From Xanthomonas campestris pv. phormiicola (lineage in GTDB: Bacteria; Pseudomonadota; Gammaproteobacteria; Xanthomonadales; Xanthomonadaceae): DNA of 64,000 bases. Positions 1 through 8,491 of this stretch are shown here, piece after piece. Location: NCBI GenBank assembly GCA_025666215.1, contig CP102593.1:4167001-4231000 (forward strand), in the 5' to 3' direction. Numbering within the stretch: position 1 is the first letter of the stretch; each line of letters begins with the position of its first letter. The notes beneath the pieces were generated by a model. The model was given only the letters and a program-made list of their open reading frames with translations. It searched no databases and was not told the origin of the DNA. Made by a program: the position numbers and the translations under genes.

Positions 1-602
1 TGCACGCCGACCGCGAACTGGGCTGGATGATGATCCACGCCGGCCTGGCGCCGAAATGGACCACCACCCTGGCCGAGAAGCATGCGCGCGAGGTCGAGCA
101 GCAATTGCACGGCGGCGGCTACCGCAAGCTGTTCCGCAACATGTACGGCGACCGCCCGGCCTGGTCGCCGGGGCTGACCGGCTACGACCGCTCGCGCGCG
201 ATCATCAACCTGTTCACCCGCGCCCGCTACTGCACCCCGCGCGGACGCATCGCGATCGAGGAGAAAGGCACGCCGGGCACCCAGGCGCAGGGCCTGTATC
301 CGTGGTTCGAGGTGCCGGGCCGGGTCGAGCGCGACCTGAAGATCGTCTGCGGCCACTGGTCGACGCTGGGCCTGACCATCACCCAGGGCGTGCACGCCAT
401 CGACACCGGCGCGGTGTGGGGCGGCAAGCTCACCGCGCTGCGGCTGGACGGCGAAGACCTGCAGGTGGTGCAGGTGCCGGGACGCCCGGTCGAAGGCCCG
501 CCGCCGGTGCCGCGCGCGCGGCCGCCGCGGCGCAGGTCCGGCGGTGGGCGTAGCGCGGGTGGTGGTGGTGCCACTACACCGCCGCCGCCCACTCAGGACT
601 GA
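1..602 (+). CDS. apaH: Symmetrical diadenosine tetraphosphatase ApaH, C-terminal part (5' end outside window)
   Basis: ApaH hydrolyses Ap4A symmetrically to two ADP in the cytoplasm and belongs to the metallophosphatase superfamily. The frame is already open at position 3 (His-Ala-Asp-Arg-Glu-Leu-Gly-Trp) and runs to a TGA at 600-602. Family landmarks visible are MMIHAGLAP, the NMYGDRPAWSPGLTG segment, the YCTPRGRI stretch, and the metal-site motif GHWSTLG followed by DTGAVWGGKLTALRL. After the normal family end, about 40 extra residues are rich in Pro, Arg and Gly and are probably disordered. The gene is convergent with folA. The usual upstream partners of apaH (apaG, ksgA) would lie outside the window. 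Confidence 0.95.
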   Translation, partial: HADRELGWMMIHAGLAPKWTTTLAEKHAREVEQQLHGGGYRKLFRNMYGDRPAWSPGLTGYDRSRAIINLFTRARYCTPRGRIAIEEKGTPGTQAQGLYPWFEVPGRVERDLKIVCGHWSTLGLTITQGVHAIDTGAVWGGKLTALRLDGEDLQVVQVPGRPVEGPPPVPRARPPRRRSGGGRSAGGGGATTPPPPTQD

Positions 603-641
603 CAGACCTGTCTGAAGCATTTCGGTCGCGATGGATGCTGT

Positions 642-671
642 TTGTGGGAGCGACTGAAGCCGCTCCCACAA
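642..671. repeat. Short palindromic intergenic repeat (REP-like hairpin)
   Basis: An 11-bp perfect inverted repeat, TTGTGGGAGCG (642-652) and CGCTCCCACAA (661-671), encloses an 8-nt loop. Related GTGGGAGCG/CGCTCCCAC sequences recur at 46944-47010, 51871-51937 and (half only) 58521-58540. It sits between the convergent apaH and folA genes, so it may also serve as a bidirectional terminator, although no T-tract follows. The rest of 603-782 holds nothing recognisable. Confidence 0.75.
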
Positions 672-782
672 CACTCCGCTGGCTGCAAATGGACCGCACT
701 GCTGCGGCGCTTGCAGCGGGGATCCTGATGGCCTAAGGCAATCGGCCACCTCGACGCATCATCAGGCGCCACCCCCGATCCG

Positions 783-1394
783 CTACGGCACGCCACGCCT
801 GCGCCGGTAATCCACGAATTCGAACGCCAGCGCATGCTTGGCATCGGCCGCGTGCGCCTGCCGCGCGACCACCTCCCACTGCGCCGGATCGAATGCCGGG
901 AAATGCGCATCGGCGCGCTCGACCACGGTGTCCACATGGGTCAGGTACAGCATGTCGGCCTGCGGCAGGACCAGCGCGAAGATGTCGCCGCCGCCGATCA
1001 CCGACAGTTCGTCCGCCCCGCTCGCCTGCGCCAGTTCGATCGCCGCCTGCAGCGAGGCGACCGCCTGCATGCCCTCGAACGGCACCTGCCCCGAGCGCGT
1101 CATCACCAGGTTCAGGCGCCCCGGCAGCGCGCGTCCCAGCGACTGCGCGGTCTTGCGCCCCATCAGCACCGGCTTGCCCAGGGTCAGCGCCTTGAAGCGC
1201 TTCAGGTCGTCCGGCAGGCGCCACGGCAGCTCGTTGTCGCGGCCGATGGCATTGGCGCGATCGAGCGCGGCGATCAGGGTCAGCCGGGCCCCGGGACTCG
1301 GGACTCGGGACTCGTCCCTCCCCGTCCTCGCCGATGCCACCGCTGTTGCTTTTTCCGGGTCCCGAGTCCCGAGTCCCGGGTCCCGGCGACTCAT
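783..1394 (-). CDS. folA: Dihydrofolate reductase
   Basis: DHFR reduces dihydrofolate to tetrahydrofolate with NADPH, regenerating the folate oxidised by the neighbouring thymidylate synthase. The core shows [21 protein letters not shown] (Asp/Trp substrate region), [10 protein letters not shown] (NADPH binding) and [13 protein letters not shown]. The chosen ATG at 1394 overlaps the thyA stop (ATGA), giving 203 residues against a usual length near 160. The extra N-terminus is translated from an inverted tandem repeat (1291-1379). Starts inside the repeat are possible, for example GTG at 1340 (185 residues), and no ATG/GTG/TTG lies closer to the conserved beta strand. The 3' end and identity are firm; the start is not. 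Confidence 0.93.
   Translation of the reverse strand: MSRRDPGLGTRDPEKATAVASARTGRDESRVPSPGARLTLIAALDRANAIGRDNELPWRLPDDLKRFKALTLGKPVLMGRKTAQSLGRALPGRLNLVMTRSGQVPFEGMQAVASLQAAIELAQASGADELSVIGGGDIFALVLPQADMLYLTHVDTVVERADAHFPAFDPAQWEVVARQAHAADAKHALAFEFVDYRRRRGVP
1291..1379. repeat. Inverted CGGGACT-type tandem repeats inside the folA 5' region
   Basis: The left arm (1291-1314) is three copies of a CGGGACT heptamer. The right arm (1356-1379) is its reverse complement with one mismatch, so 24 bases can pair around a 41-nt spacer. A related unit, CCCCAATCCCGAATCCCG, occurs at 22174-22191. The structure lies between the thyA stop and the conserved start of DHFR, so on the folA-coding strand it would form a hairpin in the mRNA. 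Confidence 0.85.
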
Positions 1395-2185
1395 ACCGCC
1401 ACCGGCGCCTTGATCGCCGGATGCGGGTCGTAGCCCTCGATCGCGATGTCGTCGTAGGTGAACGCGAACAGGTCGGTGACCGCCGGATTCAGGCGCAGCG
1501 TCGGCAACGGCCGCGGCGTGCGCGCCAGCTGTTCGCGCGCCTGTTCGAAGTGGTTCGAGTACAGGTGCGCGTCGCCCAGCGTATGCACGAAATCGCCGAC
1601 GCCCAGCCCGGTGGCCTGCGCCACCATGTGGGTCAGCAGCGCGTAGCTGGCGATGTTGAACGGCACGCCCAGGAAGATGTCGCCGCTGCGCTGGTACAGC
1701 TGGCAGCTGAGCTTGCCGTCGACCACGTAGAACTGGAACAGGCTGTGGCACGGCATCAGCGCCATCTGCGGCAGCTCGGCCACGTTCCAGGCGCTGATCA
1801 GCAAGCGCCGCGAATCCGGATTGCGCCTGATCTCGTCCACCAGCCATTGCATCTGGTCGATCTCGCGGCCGTCGGCACCGGTCCAGCGCCGCCACTGCTT
1901 GCCGTACACCGGGCCGAGGTCGCCCTGCGCGTCGGCCCACTCGTCCCAGATGCTGACCTTGTTGTCCTTGAGGTAGGCGATGTTGGTCTCGCCCTTCAGG
2001 AACCACAGCAGCTCGTGCACGATCGAGCGCAGGTGCAGCTTCTTGGTGGTCACCAGCGGGAAGCCGGCAGTGAGGTCGAAGCGCATCTGCCAGCCGAACA
2101 CGCTGCGCGTGCCGGTGCCGGTGCGGTCGGATTTCTCCGCGCCGCGCTCGAGCACGTGGCGCAGCAGGTCCAGGTAGGCCTTCAT
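1391..2185 (-). CDS. thyA: Thymidylate synthase
   Basis: ThyA methylates dUMP to dTMP using methylenetetrahydrofolate, producing dihydrofolate for DHFR. At 264 residues it matches the length of the E. coli enzyme. The nucleophile is Cys146 in [13 protein letters not shown]. Also visible are the phosphate-binding RTGTGT near the N-terminus, [10 protein letters not shown], and the [12 protein letters not shown] / GDAHLYSNH substrate and folate segments. The ATG at 2185 overlaps the lgt stop (ATGA), and its own stop overlaps the first candidate folA ATG. lgt-thyA-folA therefore look co-transcribed and translationally coupled. Confidence 0.98.
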   Translation of the reverse strand: MKAYLDLLRHVLERGAEKSDRTGTGTRSVFGWQMRFDLTAGFPLVTTKKLHLRSIVHELLWFLKGETNIAYLKDNKVSIWDEWADAQGDLGPVYGKQWRRWTGADGREIDQMQWLVDEIRRNPDSRRLLISAWNVAELPQMALMPCHSLFQFYVVDGKLSCQLYQRSGDIFLGVPFNIASYALLTHMVAQATGLGVGDFVHTLGDAHLYSNHFEQAREQLARTPRPLPTLRLNPAVTDLFAFTYDDIAIEGYDPHPAIKAPVAV

Positions 2186-3063
2186 CGCTTGGCGTCCGCC
2201 GCCAGCGGCACCGGCTGCAGCACCGGCGCGCCGCGCGAGCGCCACAGCAGGAACAGGCCGAGCAGGATCAGCGGCGTGCTCAGGATCTGGCCCATGGTCA
2301 GCCAATGGAACGCCAGGTAGCCGATCGGCGCGTCGGGCACGCGCACGAACTCCACCGCGAAACGGAACACGCCGTACAGCAGCGCGAACATGCCGGACAC
2401 CGCGTAGCGCGCGCGCGGCCGCAGCGAGAACGACCACAGCACCACGAACATCGCCAGGCCTTCCAGCACCGCCTCGTACAGCTGCGACGGATGCCGCGCG
2501 AACCTGTCCAGCGCGCCGCTGGCGTACTGCGCCTGGATCTGCGCCAGCGGCCAGTCCTGCAGCTCCGGCGCGCGCGGGAAGATCACGCCCCAGCCGGCGC
2601 CGGTGAACTTGCCCCACAGCTCGCCGCCGACGAAATTGCCGACGCGGCCGAAGCCCAGCCCCAGCGGCACCAGCGGCGCGACGAAATCCATGGTGTCGAA
2701 GAAATGCAGGCGCGCCTTGCGCGTCCACCAGGCCGCGGCCACCAGCACGCCGATCAGGCCGCCGTGGAAGCTCATGCCGCCGTCCCAGACCTTGAAGATC
2801 AGCAGCGGGTTGGCGAGGAAATCGCCCAGCGCGTAGAACAGCATGTAGCCGATGCGCCCGCCGAGCACCACGCCGAGCATCGCGTAGAACAGCAGGTCGG
2901 AGAACCCCTCCATGTCCACGCCGGGCAGGCGGCCGGCGCGGATGCGCAGCCGGCCCAGCCACCACGCCGAGGCGAAGGCGGCCAGGTACATCAGCCCGTA
3001 CCAGTGCACCTTCACCGGGCCGAGCGAGAAGGCGATGGGATCGATCTGGTGGAGATAGGTCAT
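2182..3063 (-). CDS. lgt: Phosphatidylglycerol-prolipoprotein diacylglyceryl transferase
   Basis: Lgt is the inner-membrane enzyme that transfers diacylglycerol from phosphatidylglycerol to the lipobox cysteine of prelipoproteins, the first step of lipoprotein maturation. The 293-residue product has multiple membrane segments, the HGGLIG motif starting at His100, and the Lgt signature [12 protein letters not shown] from Arg140. The ATG at 3063 is followed by the family-typical [23 protein letters not shown]. It is first in the lgt-thyA-folA cluster. Window clients include the LemA, OMF and hydrolase lipoproteins listed below. Confidence 0.98.
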   Translation of the reverse strand: MTYLHQIDPIAFSLGPVKVHWYGLMYLAAFASAWWLGRLRIRAGRLPGVDMEGFSDLLFYAMLGVVLGGRIGYMLFYALGDFLANPLLIFKVWDGGMSFHGGLIGVLVAAAWWTRKARLHFFDTMDFVAPLVPLGLGFGRVGNFVGGELWGKFTGAGWGVIFPRAPELQDWPLAQIQAQYASGALDRFARHPSQLYEAVLEGLAMFVVLWSFSLRPRARYAVSGMFALLYGVFRFAVEFVRVPDAPIGYLAFHWLTMGQILSTPLILLGLFLLWRSRGAPVLQPVPLAADAKR

Positions 3064-3289
3064 GCGGGAACGTCGGCCGGAGGGCGGGGGTCGCCTATTC
3101 TGCCACTGGCGCTGGCCCCTGCCGTGGTCTTGGTCGACCTGGACGGCGCCAGGCTTCATCTGCCGGCAGACGCCAGCGTCCGCCATCGATGCCGGCAGAA
3201 GCCGCGCTTGCGGTCGATCCGGATGGCGCTGCGCTTGATCTGCGGGCAGGCGCGACCCGCAGCGCAGCGGGGCCATGCCGCGCCGGCGC

Positions 3290-3781
3290 TCAATCCAGCA
3301 GCTGCGGCATGTTCGGCAGTTCGTCGCGCCCGGCCTGGCCCGGCTGCGCGGGGAAATGCGTGGCCAGCAAGGCCGACACCGCCGCCACCCCGGCGATCAC
3401 CGCCTGCTCGGGCTGGCCGGCGCGCATGTCGCGCTCGATCAGCGCGCAGACGTCGCGCCATTGCGCGGCGTCCACGCGTCCGCGCAGGCCGCGGTCGGCC
3501 ACGATCTCGATCCGGTGGTCGGCCAGCAGCAGATAGATCAGCACGCCGTTGTTGGCCTCGGTGTCCCAGGTGCGCAACTGCGCGAAGGCCTGCTCGGCGC
3601 GCGTGCGTGGCGCCAGGCCGCGCAGCAGCGGCGCTGGCGCCAGCGCCGATTCGACCGCGAACATCACCTGGCCGCGGTGCGTGCGCTCGCCGTCGGCGAT
3701 CGCCGCGCCGATGCGCTCCAGGCTGGCGCTCGGGAACAGCCGGTGCGCCGCCGGCGCGAACAGATGGCGGAGCAGCCGCAT
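3290..3781 (-). CDS. TPM-domain protein (short, no signal peptide)
   Basis: The 163-residue product is almost entirely one TPM (TLP18.3/Psb32/MOLO-1) domain, with the [30 protein letters not shown] core near residues 70-105. It has no signal peptide, unlike the adjacent larger TPM protein, whose stop it overlaps (ATGA at 3781). LemA plus two TPM proteins form a common three-gene set in proteobacteria. A role in envelope integrity has been suggested for the set, but the biochemical role is unknown. Identity of the domain is firm; the function is not. Confidence 0.88.
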   Translation of the reverse strand: MRLLRHLFAPAAHRLFPSASLERIGAAIADGERTHRGQVMFAVESALAPAPLLRGLAPRTRAEQAFAQLRTWDTEANNGVLIYLLLADHRIEIVADRGLRGRVDAAQWRDVCALIERDMRAGQPEQAVIAGVAAVSALLATHFPAQPGQAGRDELPNMPQLLD

Positions 3782-4740
3782 CACCAACTCCCCGAGGCGC
3801 CACCGCCTCCCGAACTGCCGCCGCCACCGCCCCAGCCACCTCCGCCTCCGCCGCCGAAACCACCGCCCCCTCCGAAACCACCGCCACCGAAGCCGCCGAA
3901 GCCGCCCCCGAAGCCGCCGCCCCCCCACCCGCCGCCACCGCCGCCGACCGAGCGGCCCGGCGCGATGCCCGACAGCAGGCCCAGCACCAGCCCGATGGCG
4001 CCGGTCAGCGCGCCGACGAACAGCGACAGGCTCAGCAACAGGCCCACGCCGCCGCCGGCGAGCGCCGCCAGCACGCCGCGCAGCAGCCGCGGCGCGCGCG
4101 CGAACAGCAGTTGCGCGACGAAGGCGGCGAACAGCCCGGCGAAGAAACCGAGCGGCAGCTTGCCGCCGGAACGTGATTCGGTCGCATGCGTGCTCACCGG
4201 CGGCGGCAACTGCTCGCCGTCGATCAGCTTGACCAGCATCGCGGTGGCCTCGGCGATGCCGCCGGCGTAGTCGCCGGCACGGAAGCGCGGCACCAGGTAC
4301 TCCTGGATGATGCGGTTGGCGGTGGCGTCGGGAATCGCGCCTTCCAGGCCGTAGCCGGGCTGGATGCGCACGCGCCGGTCGTCCTTGGCCACCACCAGCA
4401 GCACGCCGTCGTCCACGCCCTTGCGGCCGATCTGCCACTGGTCGAACACGCGCTGGGTGTACTGCTCGATCGTCTCCGGCGCGGTGGTCGCGACCACCAG
4501 CACCTGCAGCTGGCTGCCCTTGCGCTGTTGCAGCTGCACCGCCTGCTGCTCCAGCGCAAGGCGCTGGGTCGGCGGCAAGGTGCCGGTGGTGTCGACCACC
4601 GGCGTGTCCAGCGGCGGGATCGGCGCTTCGCTGGCCGCCTGCGCCCAGGCCAGCAGCGGCAACAGCGCCAGCAGCAGCATCCCGATCCAGGCATGCCGGC
4701 CGCGGCGCGCGGGGCGGTGGCGGGTGGTCGTATCGCGCAT
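3781..4740 (-). CDS. TPM-domain membrane protein with glycine-rich tail (YgcG-like)
   Basis: The 319-residue product has an N-terminal signal or anchor (residues 17-36, ending LLAWAQA) and a TPM domain (about 45-165) containing the VDDGVLLVVAKDDRRVRIQPGYGLEG motif. Two hydrophobic segments follow (about 205-270), then a tail of about 40 residues that is nearly all Gly with Trp, Phe and Ser and ends GGASGSW. The ATG at 4740 has an AGGAG box 7 nt upstream; longer in-frame starts lack one. It lies between lemA and the short TPM gene, probably in one operon. The Gly-rich tail is typical of the family. Confidence 0.9.
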   Translation of the reverse strand: MRDTTTRHRPARRGRHAWIGMLLLALLPLLAWAQAASEAPIPPLDTPVVDTTGTLPPTQRLALEQQAVQLQQRKGSQLQVLVVATTAPETIEQYTQRVFDQWQIGRKGVDDGVLLVVAKDDRRVRIQPGYGLEGAIPDATANRIIQEYLVPRFRAGDYAGGIAEATAMLVKLIDGEQLPPPVSTHATESRSGGKLPLGFFAGLFAAFVAQLLFARAPRLLRGVLAALAGGGVGLLLSLSLFVGALTGAIGLVLGLLSGIAPGRSVGGGGGGWGGGGFGGGFGGFGGGGFGGGGGFGGGGGGGWGGGGGSSGGGGASGSW

Positions 4741-4923
4741 TGCGGACTCCTGCCGGCGCGATCGCGCGGCGGCATCGAAGGGGGGACACCACAGCGGTGG
4801 GGGGCCGGGGAAGCGACCGGCTGGCTCACGCCGCCGGCCCGGCTGCACACACCGGCCGCACGCCGCAGCGCCGGCCGGTGCGCAGCGGCGCCAGCGTCGG
4901 CACCGCCACGCGCTGCAATGCGC

Positions 4924-5565
4924 TTACTGCGCCGGCGCCGGCTGCGGCGCCTGCTGCGGCTGCGGCGCGGTCTGCGCCGGCTGGCCGCCGAAGTTCACCG
5001 CCGGCGCCTCGGAGATCTGCGCCTCGTTGGCCACGGAGAAGTTCGGCTTTTCCTTGTAGCCGAAGATCTTGGAGGTGATCACCTGCGGGAACGAACGGAT
5101 GTAGGTGTTGTAGTCCTGCACCGCCTGGATGTAGCGGCCGCGGGCCACGGTGATGCGGTTCTCGGTGCCTTCCAGTTGCGCCTGCAGGTCGCGGAACGAC
5201 TGGTCGGACTTGAGGTTGGGATAGTTCTCGGTGACCACCAGCAGCCGCGACAGGGCGCTGGACAGCTGGCCCTGCGCCTGCTGGAACTGCTGCAGCGACG
5301 CCGCGTCGTCGGCATTGACCTGGACCTGGCCGACCCGCGCGCGGGCGTTGGTCACGTCGGTCAGCACCTGCCGTTCCTGGTCGGCATAGCCCTTGACCGT
5401 GTTGACCAGGTTCGGGATCAGGTCGGCGCGGCGCTTGTACTGGTTCAGCACCTCGGACCAGCCGGCCTTGACCGCCTCGTCCTTCTGCTGGATCGCGTTG
5501 TAGCCGCAACCGGACAACAGCGCCACCACGGCGGCGAGGAACAACGAGCGGGACAACAGGCGCAT
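4924..5565 (-). CDS. lemA: LemA family lipoprotein
   Basis: The 213-residue product has a lipoprotein signal with lipobox LLSGC (Cys20). The LemA helical core shows YNAIQQKDEAVKAGWSEVLNQYKRRADLIPNLV, NARA, ENYPNLKSDQSFRDLQAQLEGTENRI and YNTYIRSFP. The ATG at 5565 is preceded by GGAG 6 nt upstream; a farther in-frame ATG (5580) has no such site. The C-terminus is Gln/Pro/Ala-rich. The gene heads the LemA-TPM-TPM cluster. Its molecular function is not established. Confidence 0.94.
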   Translation of the reverse strand: MRLLSRSLFLAAVVALLSGCGYNAIQQKDEAVKAGWSEVLNQYKRRADLIPNLVNTVKGYADQERQVLTDVTNARARVGQVQVNADDAASLQQFQQAQGQLSSALSRLLVVTENYPNLKSDQSFRDLQAQLEGTENRITVARGRYIQAVQDYNTYIRSFPQVITSKIFGYKEKPNFSVANEAQISEAPAVNFGGQPAQTAPQPQQAPQPAPAQ

Positions 5566-5641
5566 GGCGCTCTCCGGCATGAAGACAGCGCGCAGCTTGC
5601 CACGCGCCCCGTGAAAACGCAGCCGCGGCCGCGTCAGCCGT

Positions 5642-6391
5642 TCACCACTGGCCGGCGCCGGGCACGTGATGGGCGGCGGCGCGGCGGCGCATCAGCAGGT
5701 TCAGCCATTCCACCAGCACCGAGAAGCCCATCGCCGCGTAGATGTAGGGCTTGGGCACGTGCACGTCCAGGCCGTCCAGGATCAGCACCACGCCGATCAT
5801 CAGGATGAACGCCAGCGCCAGCATCTTCACCGTCGGGTTGGCATCGATGAAGCGGCCCAGCGGGTTGGCCGCCAGCAGCATCACCGCCACCGCCAGCAGC
5901 ACCGCCGCCACCATCACCGGGATGTGCTGGGCCATGCCGACCGCGGTGATCACCGAATCCAGCGAGAACACGATGTCGATCACCGCGATCTGCGCGATCA
6001 CCATCCAGAACACGCCCGAGGCCTTGCTGGTGGTCGGGTCGGCGTCTTCGCCGCCGGTGATCATCTCGCGGATCTCCATCGAGCCCTTCACCAGCAGGAA
6101 CACGCCGCCGACGATCAGCACCAGGTCGCGCACCGAGATGCCCATGCCGGCCACGCTGAACAGATCGCCCTGCATCCGCGCCAGGAACGCCAGCGATACC
6201 AGCAGCGCGATGCGGGTCAGGCACGCCACCGCGATACCGAACTTGCGCGCGGCCGGGCGTTGCGCCTCGGGCAGCTTGCCCACCGCGATGGAGATGAACA
6301 CCAGGTTGTCGATGCCCAGCACGATTTCCAACGCGCTCAGCGTCAGCAGCGTCAACCAGGTGTTGGGATCGGCGAGAAACTCGAAAGCCAT
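5642..6391 (-). CDS. TerC family integral membrane protein
   Basis: The 249-residue polytopic membrane protein opens with the TerC-type stretch LSALEIVLGIDNLVFISI and repeats the acidic-in-membrane pattern in VIDIVFSLDSVITAVGMA, with about seven hydrophobic segments. Members of the TerC/Alx superfamily export divalent metals such as Mn(II) or help metallate exported enzymes; the precise role here is unknown. The gap to dgkA upstream is only about 40 bp, too short for the Mn riboswitch found before some family members. Confidence 0.93.
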   Translation of the reverse strand: MAFEFLADPNTWLTLLTLSALEIVLGIDNLVFISIAVGKLPEAQRPAARKFGIAVACLTRIALLVSLAFLARMQGDLFSVAGMGISVRDLVLIVGGVFLLVKGSMEIREMITGGEDADPTTSKASGVFWMVIAQIAVIDIVFSLDSVITAVGMAQHIPVMVAAVLLAVAVMLLAANPLGRFIDANPTVKMLALAFILMIGVVLILDGLDVHVPKPYIYAAMGFSVLVEWLNLLMRRRAAAHHVPGAGQW

Positions 6392-6430
6392 GGGGTCGAA
6401 TCCTTTAACGGTAAAAAAGACAGGCGGGCG

Positions 6431-6811
6431 TCACAGCAGGCGCGGCAGCAGGATCAGCCCCCAGCACAGCACCACATTGGCCAGCATCAGCAGCACCGCG
6501 GCCGAGCCCATGTCCTTGGCGCGGCCGGCCAGTTCGTGGTGCTCCGGGCCGTAGCGCTCGATCACCGCCTCGATCGCCGAATTGAGCAGCTCCACCGCCA
6601 GCACCAGCAACAGCGAGCCGATCATCAGCGCCTGCTGCACCGGCCCCTGCCCCAGCCACAGCGCCAACGGCGCCAGCAGCACGAACAGGCACACTTCCAG
6701 CCGGAACGAGGACTCGTGCAGCCAGGCCGCGCGCAGCCCCTGGTACGACCAGCGCAGCGCCATCAGCATCCGCCGCGGCCCGCGCGGCAGGTGCCCGAAT
6801 TGGTCGGCCAT
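6431..6811 (-). CDS. dgkA: Diacylglycerol kinase (prokaryotic type)
   Basis: DgkA phosphorylates diacylglycerol released by membrane-derived oligosaccharide and LPS modification, recycling it to phosphatidic acid in the inner membrane. The 126-residue product fits the small trimeric family (E. coli 122). The signature reads ELLNSAIEAVIE, with Glu74, Asn77 and Glu81 corresponding to E. coli Glu69, Asn72 and Glu76, followed by HHELAGRAKDMGSAAV. Three hydrophobic segments are visible. It lies upstream of the TerC-type gene on the same strand. Confidence 0.96.
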   Translation of the reverse strand: MADQFGHLPRGPRRMLMALRWSYQGLRAAWLHESSFRLEVCLFVLLAPLALWLGQGPVQQALMIGSLLLVLAVELLNSAIEAVIERYGPEHHELAGRAKDMGSAAVLLMLANVVLCWGLILLPRLL

Positions 6812-7013
6812 GGCTCAGGCCCGGCCTGGGGAGCGAAGACGCGACGGCAACGGCCGGAAGGGAACGGTCATGGGCAATGGCGAAGCGGGCTAGACGCCAA
6901 TTTTGCCACAAGCCCCCGCCCGCCGCTGGGACGGGCCGCCGCAGCCGGCGGATTTGCCCGCGGCATAGCGCCTGCGGCACCATCGCCGCTCCGTCGCCGT
7001 CAGGAGCCGCTCC

Positions 7014-7724
7014 ATGCCCCGTTCGCCGCTGCGCGCCGCGCTGCTCGCCACCTGCCTGTTCCTGCTCGGCCTGCATTCCGCGCTGGCACTCACCGCGCCG
7101 GCCGCGCCGAAGATCCCCGAACAGGTGTCCAGTCCGGACTGGGAACAGGACATGCAGCGCTTCGCCCAGGCCGATGCCGCGCATCCGCCCAAGCCCGGCG
7201 GCGTGCTGTTCGTCGGCAGCTCCTCGATCCGCTTCTGGACCTCGCTGGCCAGCGATTTCCCCGGCGTGGACACGCTCAACCGCGGCTTCGGCGGCTCGGA
7301 GATCCGCGACAGCACCTGGTATGCCGACCGCATCGTGGTGCCGTACCGTCCGCGCCTGATCGTGTTCTACGCCGGCGACAACGACCTCAACAGCGGCCGC
7401 AGCCCGCAGCAGCTGCGCGAGGATTTCCTGGCCTTCGTGGCCAGGGTGCGCCGCGACCTGCCCGGCACCCGCATCGCCTACCTCGCGATCAAACCCAGCC
7501 CGGCGCGCGCGGCGCTGCTGCCGCAGGTGGCCGAGGCCAACGCGCTGATCCGCAAGGCCGCCGCCGGGCTGAAGCGGGTGGACTTCATCGACGTGTCCAC
7601 GCCGATGCTCGGCGCCGACGGGCAGCCGCGCGCCGAGCTGTTCGGCCCGGACCACCTGCACATGAACGCCACCGGCTATGCGCTGTGGCGCGACATCGTG
7701 CGGCCGTATCTGCAGCGCAAGTAG
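7014..7724 (+). CDS. Secreted SGNH/GDSL-type hydrolase
   Basis: The 236-residue product has a signal peptide (about 1-25, ending SALA). SGNH blocks are FVGSSSIRFW (nucleophile region Ser69-Ser71), RGFGGS (block II Gly), GDND (Asn123) and the catalytic pair D213-x-x-H216 in PDHLHMN. Such enzymes are periplasmic or secreted esterases or deacetylases; no substrate can be inferred. An AGGAG box lies 8 nt before the ATG. It is a single gene between the divergent dgkA and the two-component system. Confidence 0.9.
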   Translation: MPRSPLRAALLATCLFLLGLHSALALTAPAAPKIPEQVSSPDWEQDMQRFAQADAAHPPKPGGVLFVGSSSIRFWTSLASDFPGVDTLNRGFGGSEIRDSTWYADRIVVPYRPRLIVFYAGDNDLNSGRSPQQLREDFLAFVARVRRDLPGTRIAYLAIKPSPARAALLPQVAEANALIRKAAAGLKRVDFIDVSTPMLGADGQPRAELFGPDHLHMNATGYALWRDIVRPYLQRK

Positions 7725-7804
7725 GAAATAGCGCCCGCCCGGCCGCCCGAGCGGCTACCCTTGGCGGGCGTGTTCCGTTGTCCCCCAGCGTGGAGTAGCA
7801 CAGG

Positions 7805-8491
7805 ATGCCCAGGGCCCTGGTCATCGAAGACGATGAAGTGACCGCCCGCGACATCGTCGCCGAACTCGGCGCGCATGGCTTCACCGCCGTGTGGATCGCC
7901 AACGGCCGCGACGGCCTGCAGCACGCGCTGGCCGACGGCTACGACATCATCACCCTGGACCGCATGCTGCCCGGCATGGACGGTATCGACGTCGTCTCCG
8001 AACTGCGCAAGCGCGCGGTGGAAACGCCGGTGCTGATGATCAGCGCGCTGTCGGAGGTGGACGAGCGCGTGCGCGGCCTGCGCGCCGGCGGCGACGACTA
8101 CCTGACCAAGCCGTTCTCGCCCGACGAACTCGCCGCGCGCGCCGAAGTGCTGCTGCGCCGCCGTCGCAGCGCGAGCGCCACGCCGGAAACCCGCCTGCGC
8201 GTGGCCGACCTCGAACTCGACCTGGTCCGCCACAACGCATTGCGCAACGGCCAGCCGCTCGCGCTGCTGCCCACCGAATTCCGCCTGCTCGAATTCCTGA
8301 TGCGCAACGCCGGCCAGGTGGTGACCCGGCAGATGATCTTCGAGCACGTGTGGGGCTTCCATTTCGATCCGGGCACCAACGTGATCGACGTCCATCTGGG
8401 CCGCCTGCGGCGCAAGATCGACGGCAACGGCCAGCCGCCGCTCATCCGCACGATGCGCGGCTCGGGGTATGTGCTTGCGCCCGCTGACTGA
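7805..8491 (+). CDS. OmpR-family response regulator of the RND efflux locus
   Basis: A 228-residue regulator with a receiver domain (acidic pocket Glu8-Asp10, phosphoacceptor Asp52 in LDRMLPGMDG, LTKPF loop) and a winged-helix DNA-binding domain (about 130-225, ending IRTMRGSGYVL). Its stop lies inside the next gene, which overlaps it by 23 nt and encodes the cognate kinase. Placement directly upstream of a complete RND efflux operon suggests it controls that operon, possibly at the CTAAA/CTTAA pair at 9991-10005. Confidence 0.95.
   Translation: MPRALVIEDDEVTARDIVAELGAHGFTAVWIANGRDGLQHALADGYDIITLDRMLPGMDGIDVVSELRKRAVETPVLMISALSEVDERVRGLRAGGDDYLTKPFSPDELAARAEVLLRRRRSASATPETRLRVADLELDLVRHNALRNGQPLALLPTEFRLLEFLMRNAGQVVTRQMIFEHVWGFHFDPGTNVIDVHLGRLRRKIDGNGQPPLIRTMRGSGYVLAPAD

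Noticed and set aside
3781..3960. CCGCCGCCACC-type run resembling a tandem DNA repeat
   Set aside because: It is the antisense of the glycine-rich C-terminus of the TPM protein; codon-level repeat explained by the protein tail.
2305..4176. Long plus-strand frame across lgt and the TPM genes
   Set aside because: Composition is Arg/Ala/Gln/Pro shadow; the minus strand has three recognisable genes with overlaps and ribosome sites.
6392..6430. Possible Mn (yybP-ykoY) riboswitch before the TerC-type gene
   Set aside because: Only about 40 bp separates it from dgkA, too short for the aptamer.
5666..7798. Plus-strand frame of about 700 codons across the TerC and dgkA genes
   Set aside because: His/Gln/Arg-rich shadow of two clear minus-strand membrane protein genes and of the plus-strand hydrolase in another frame.
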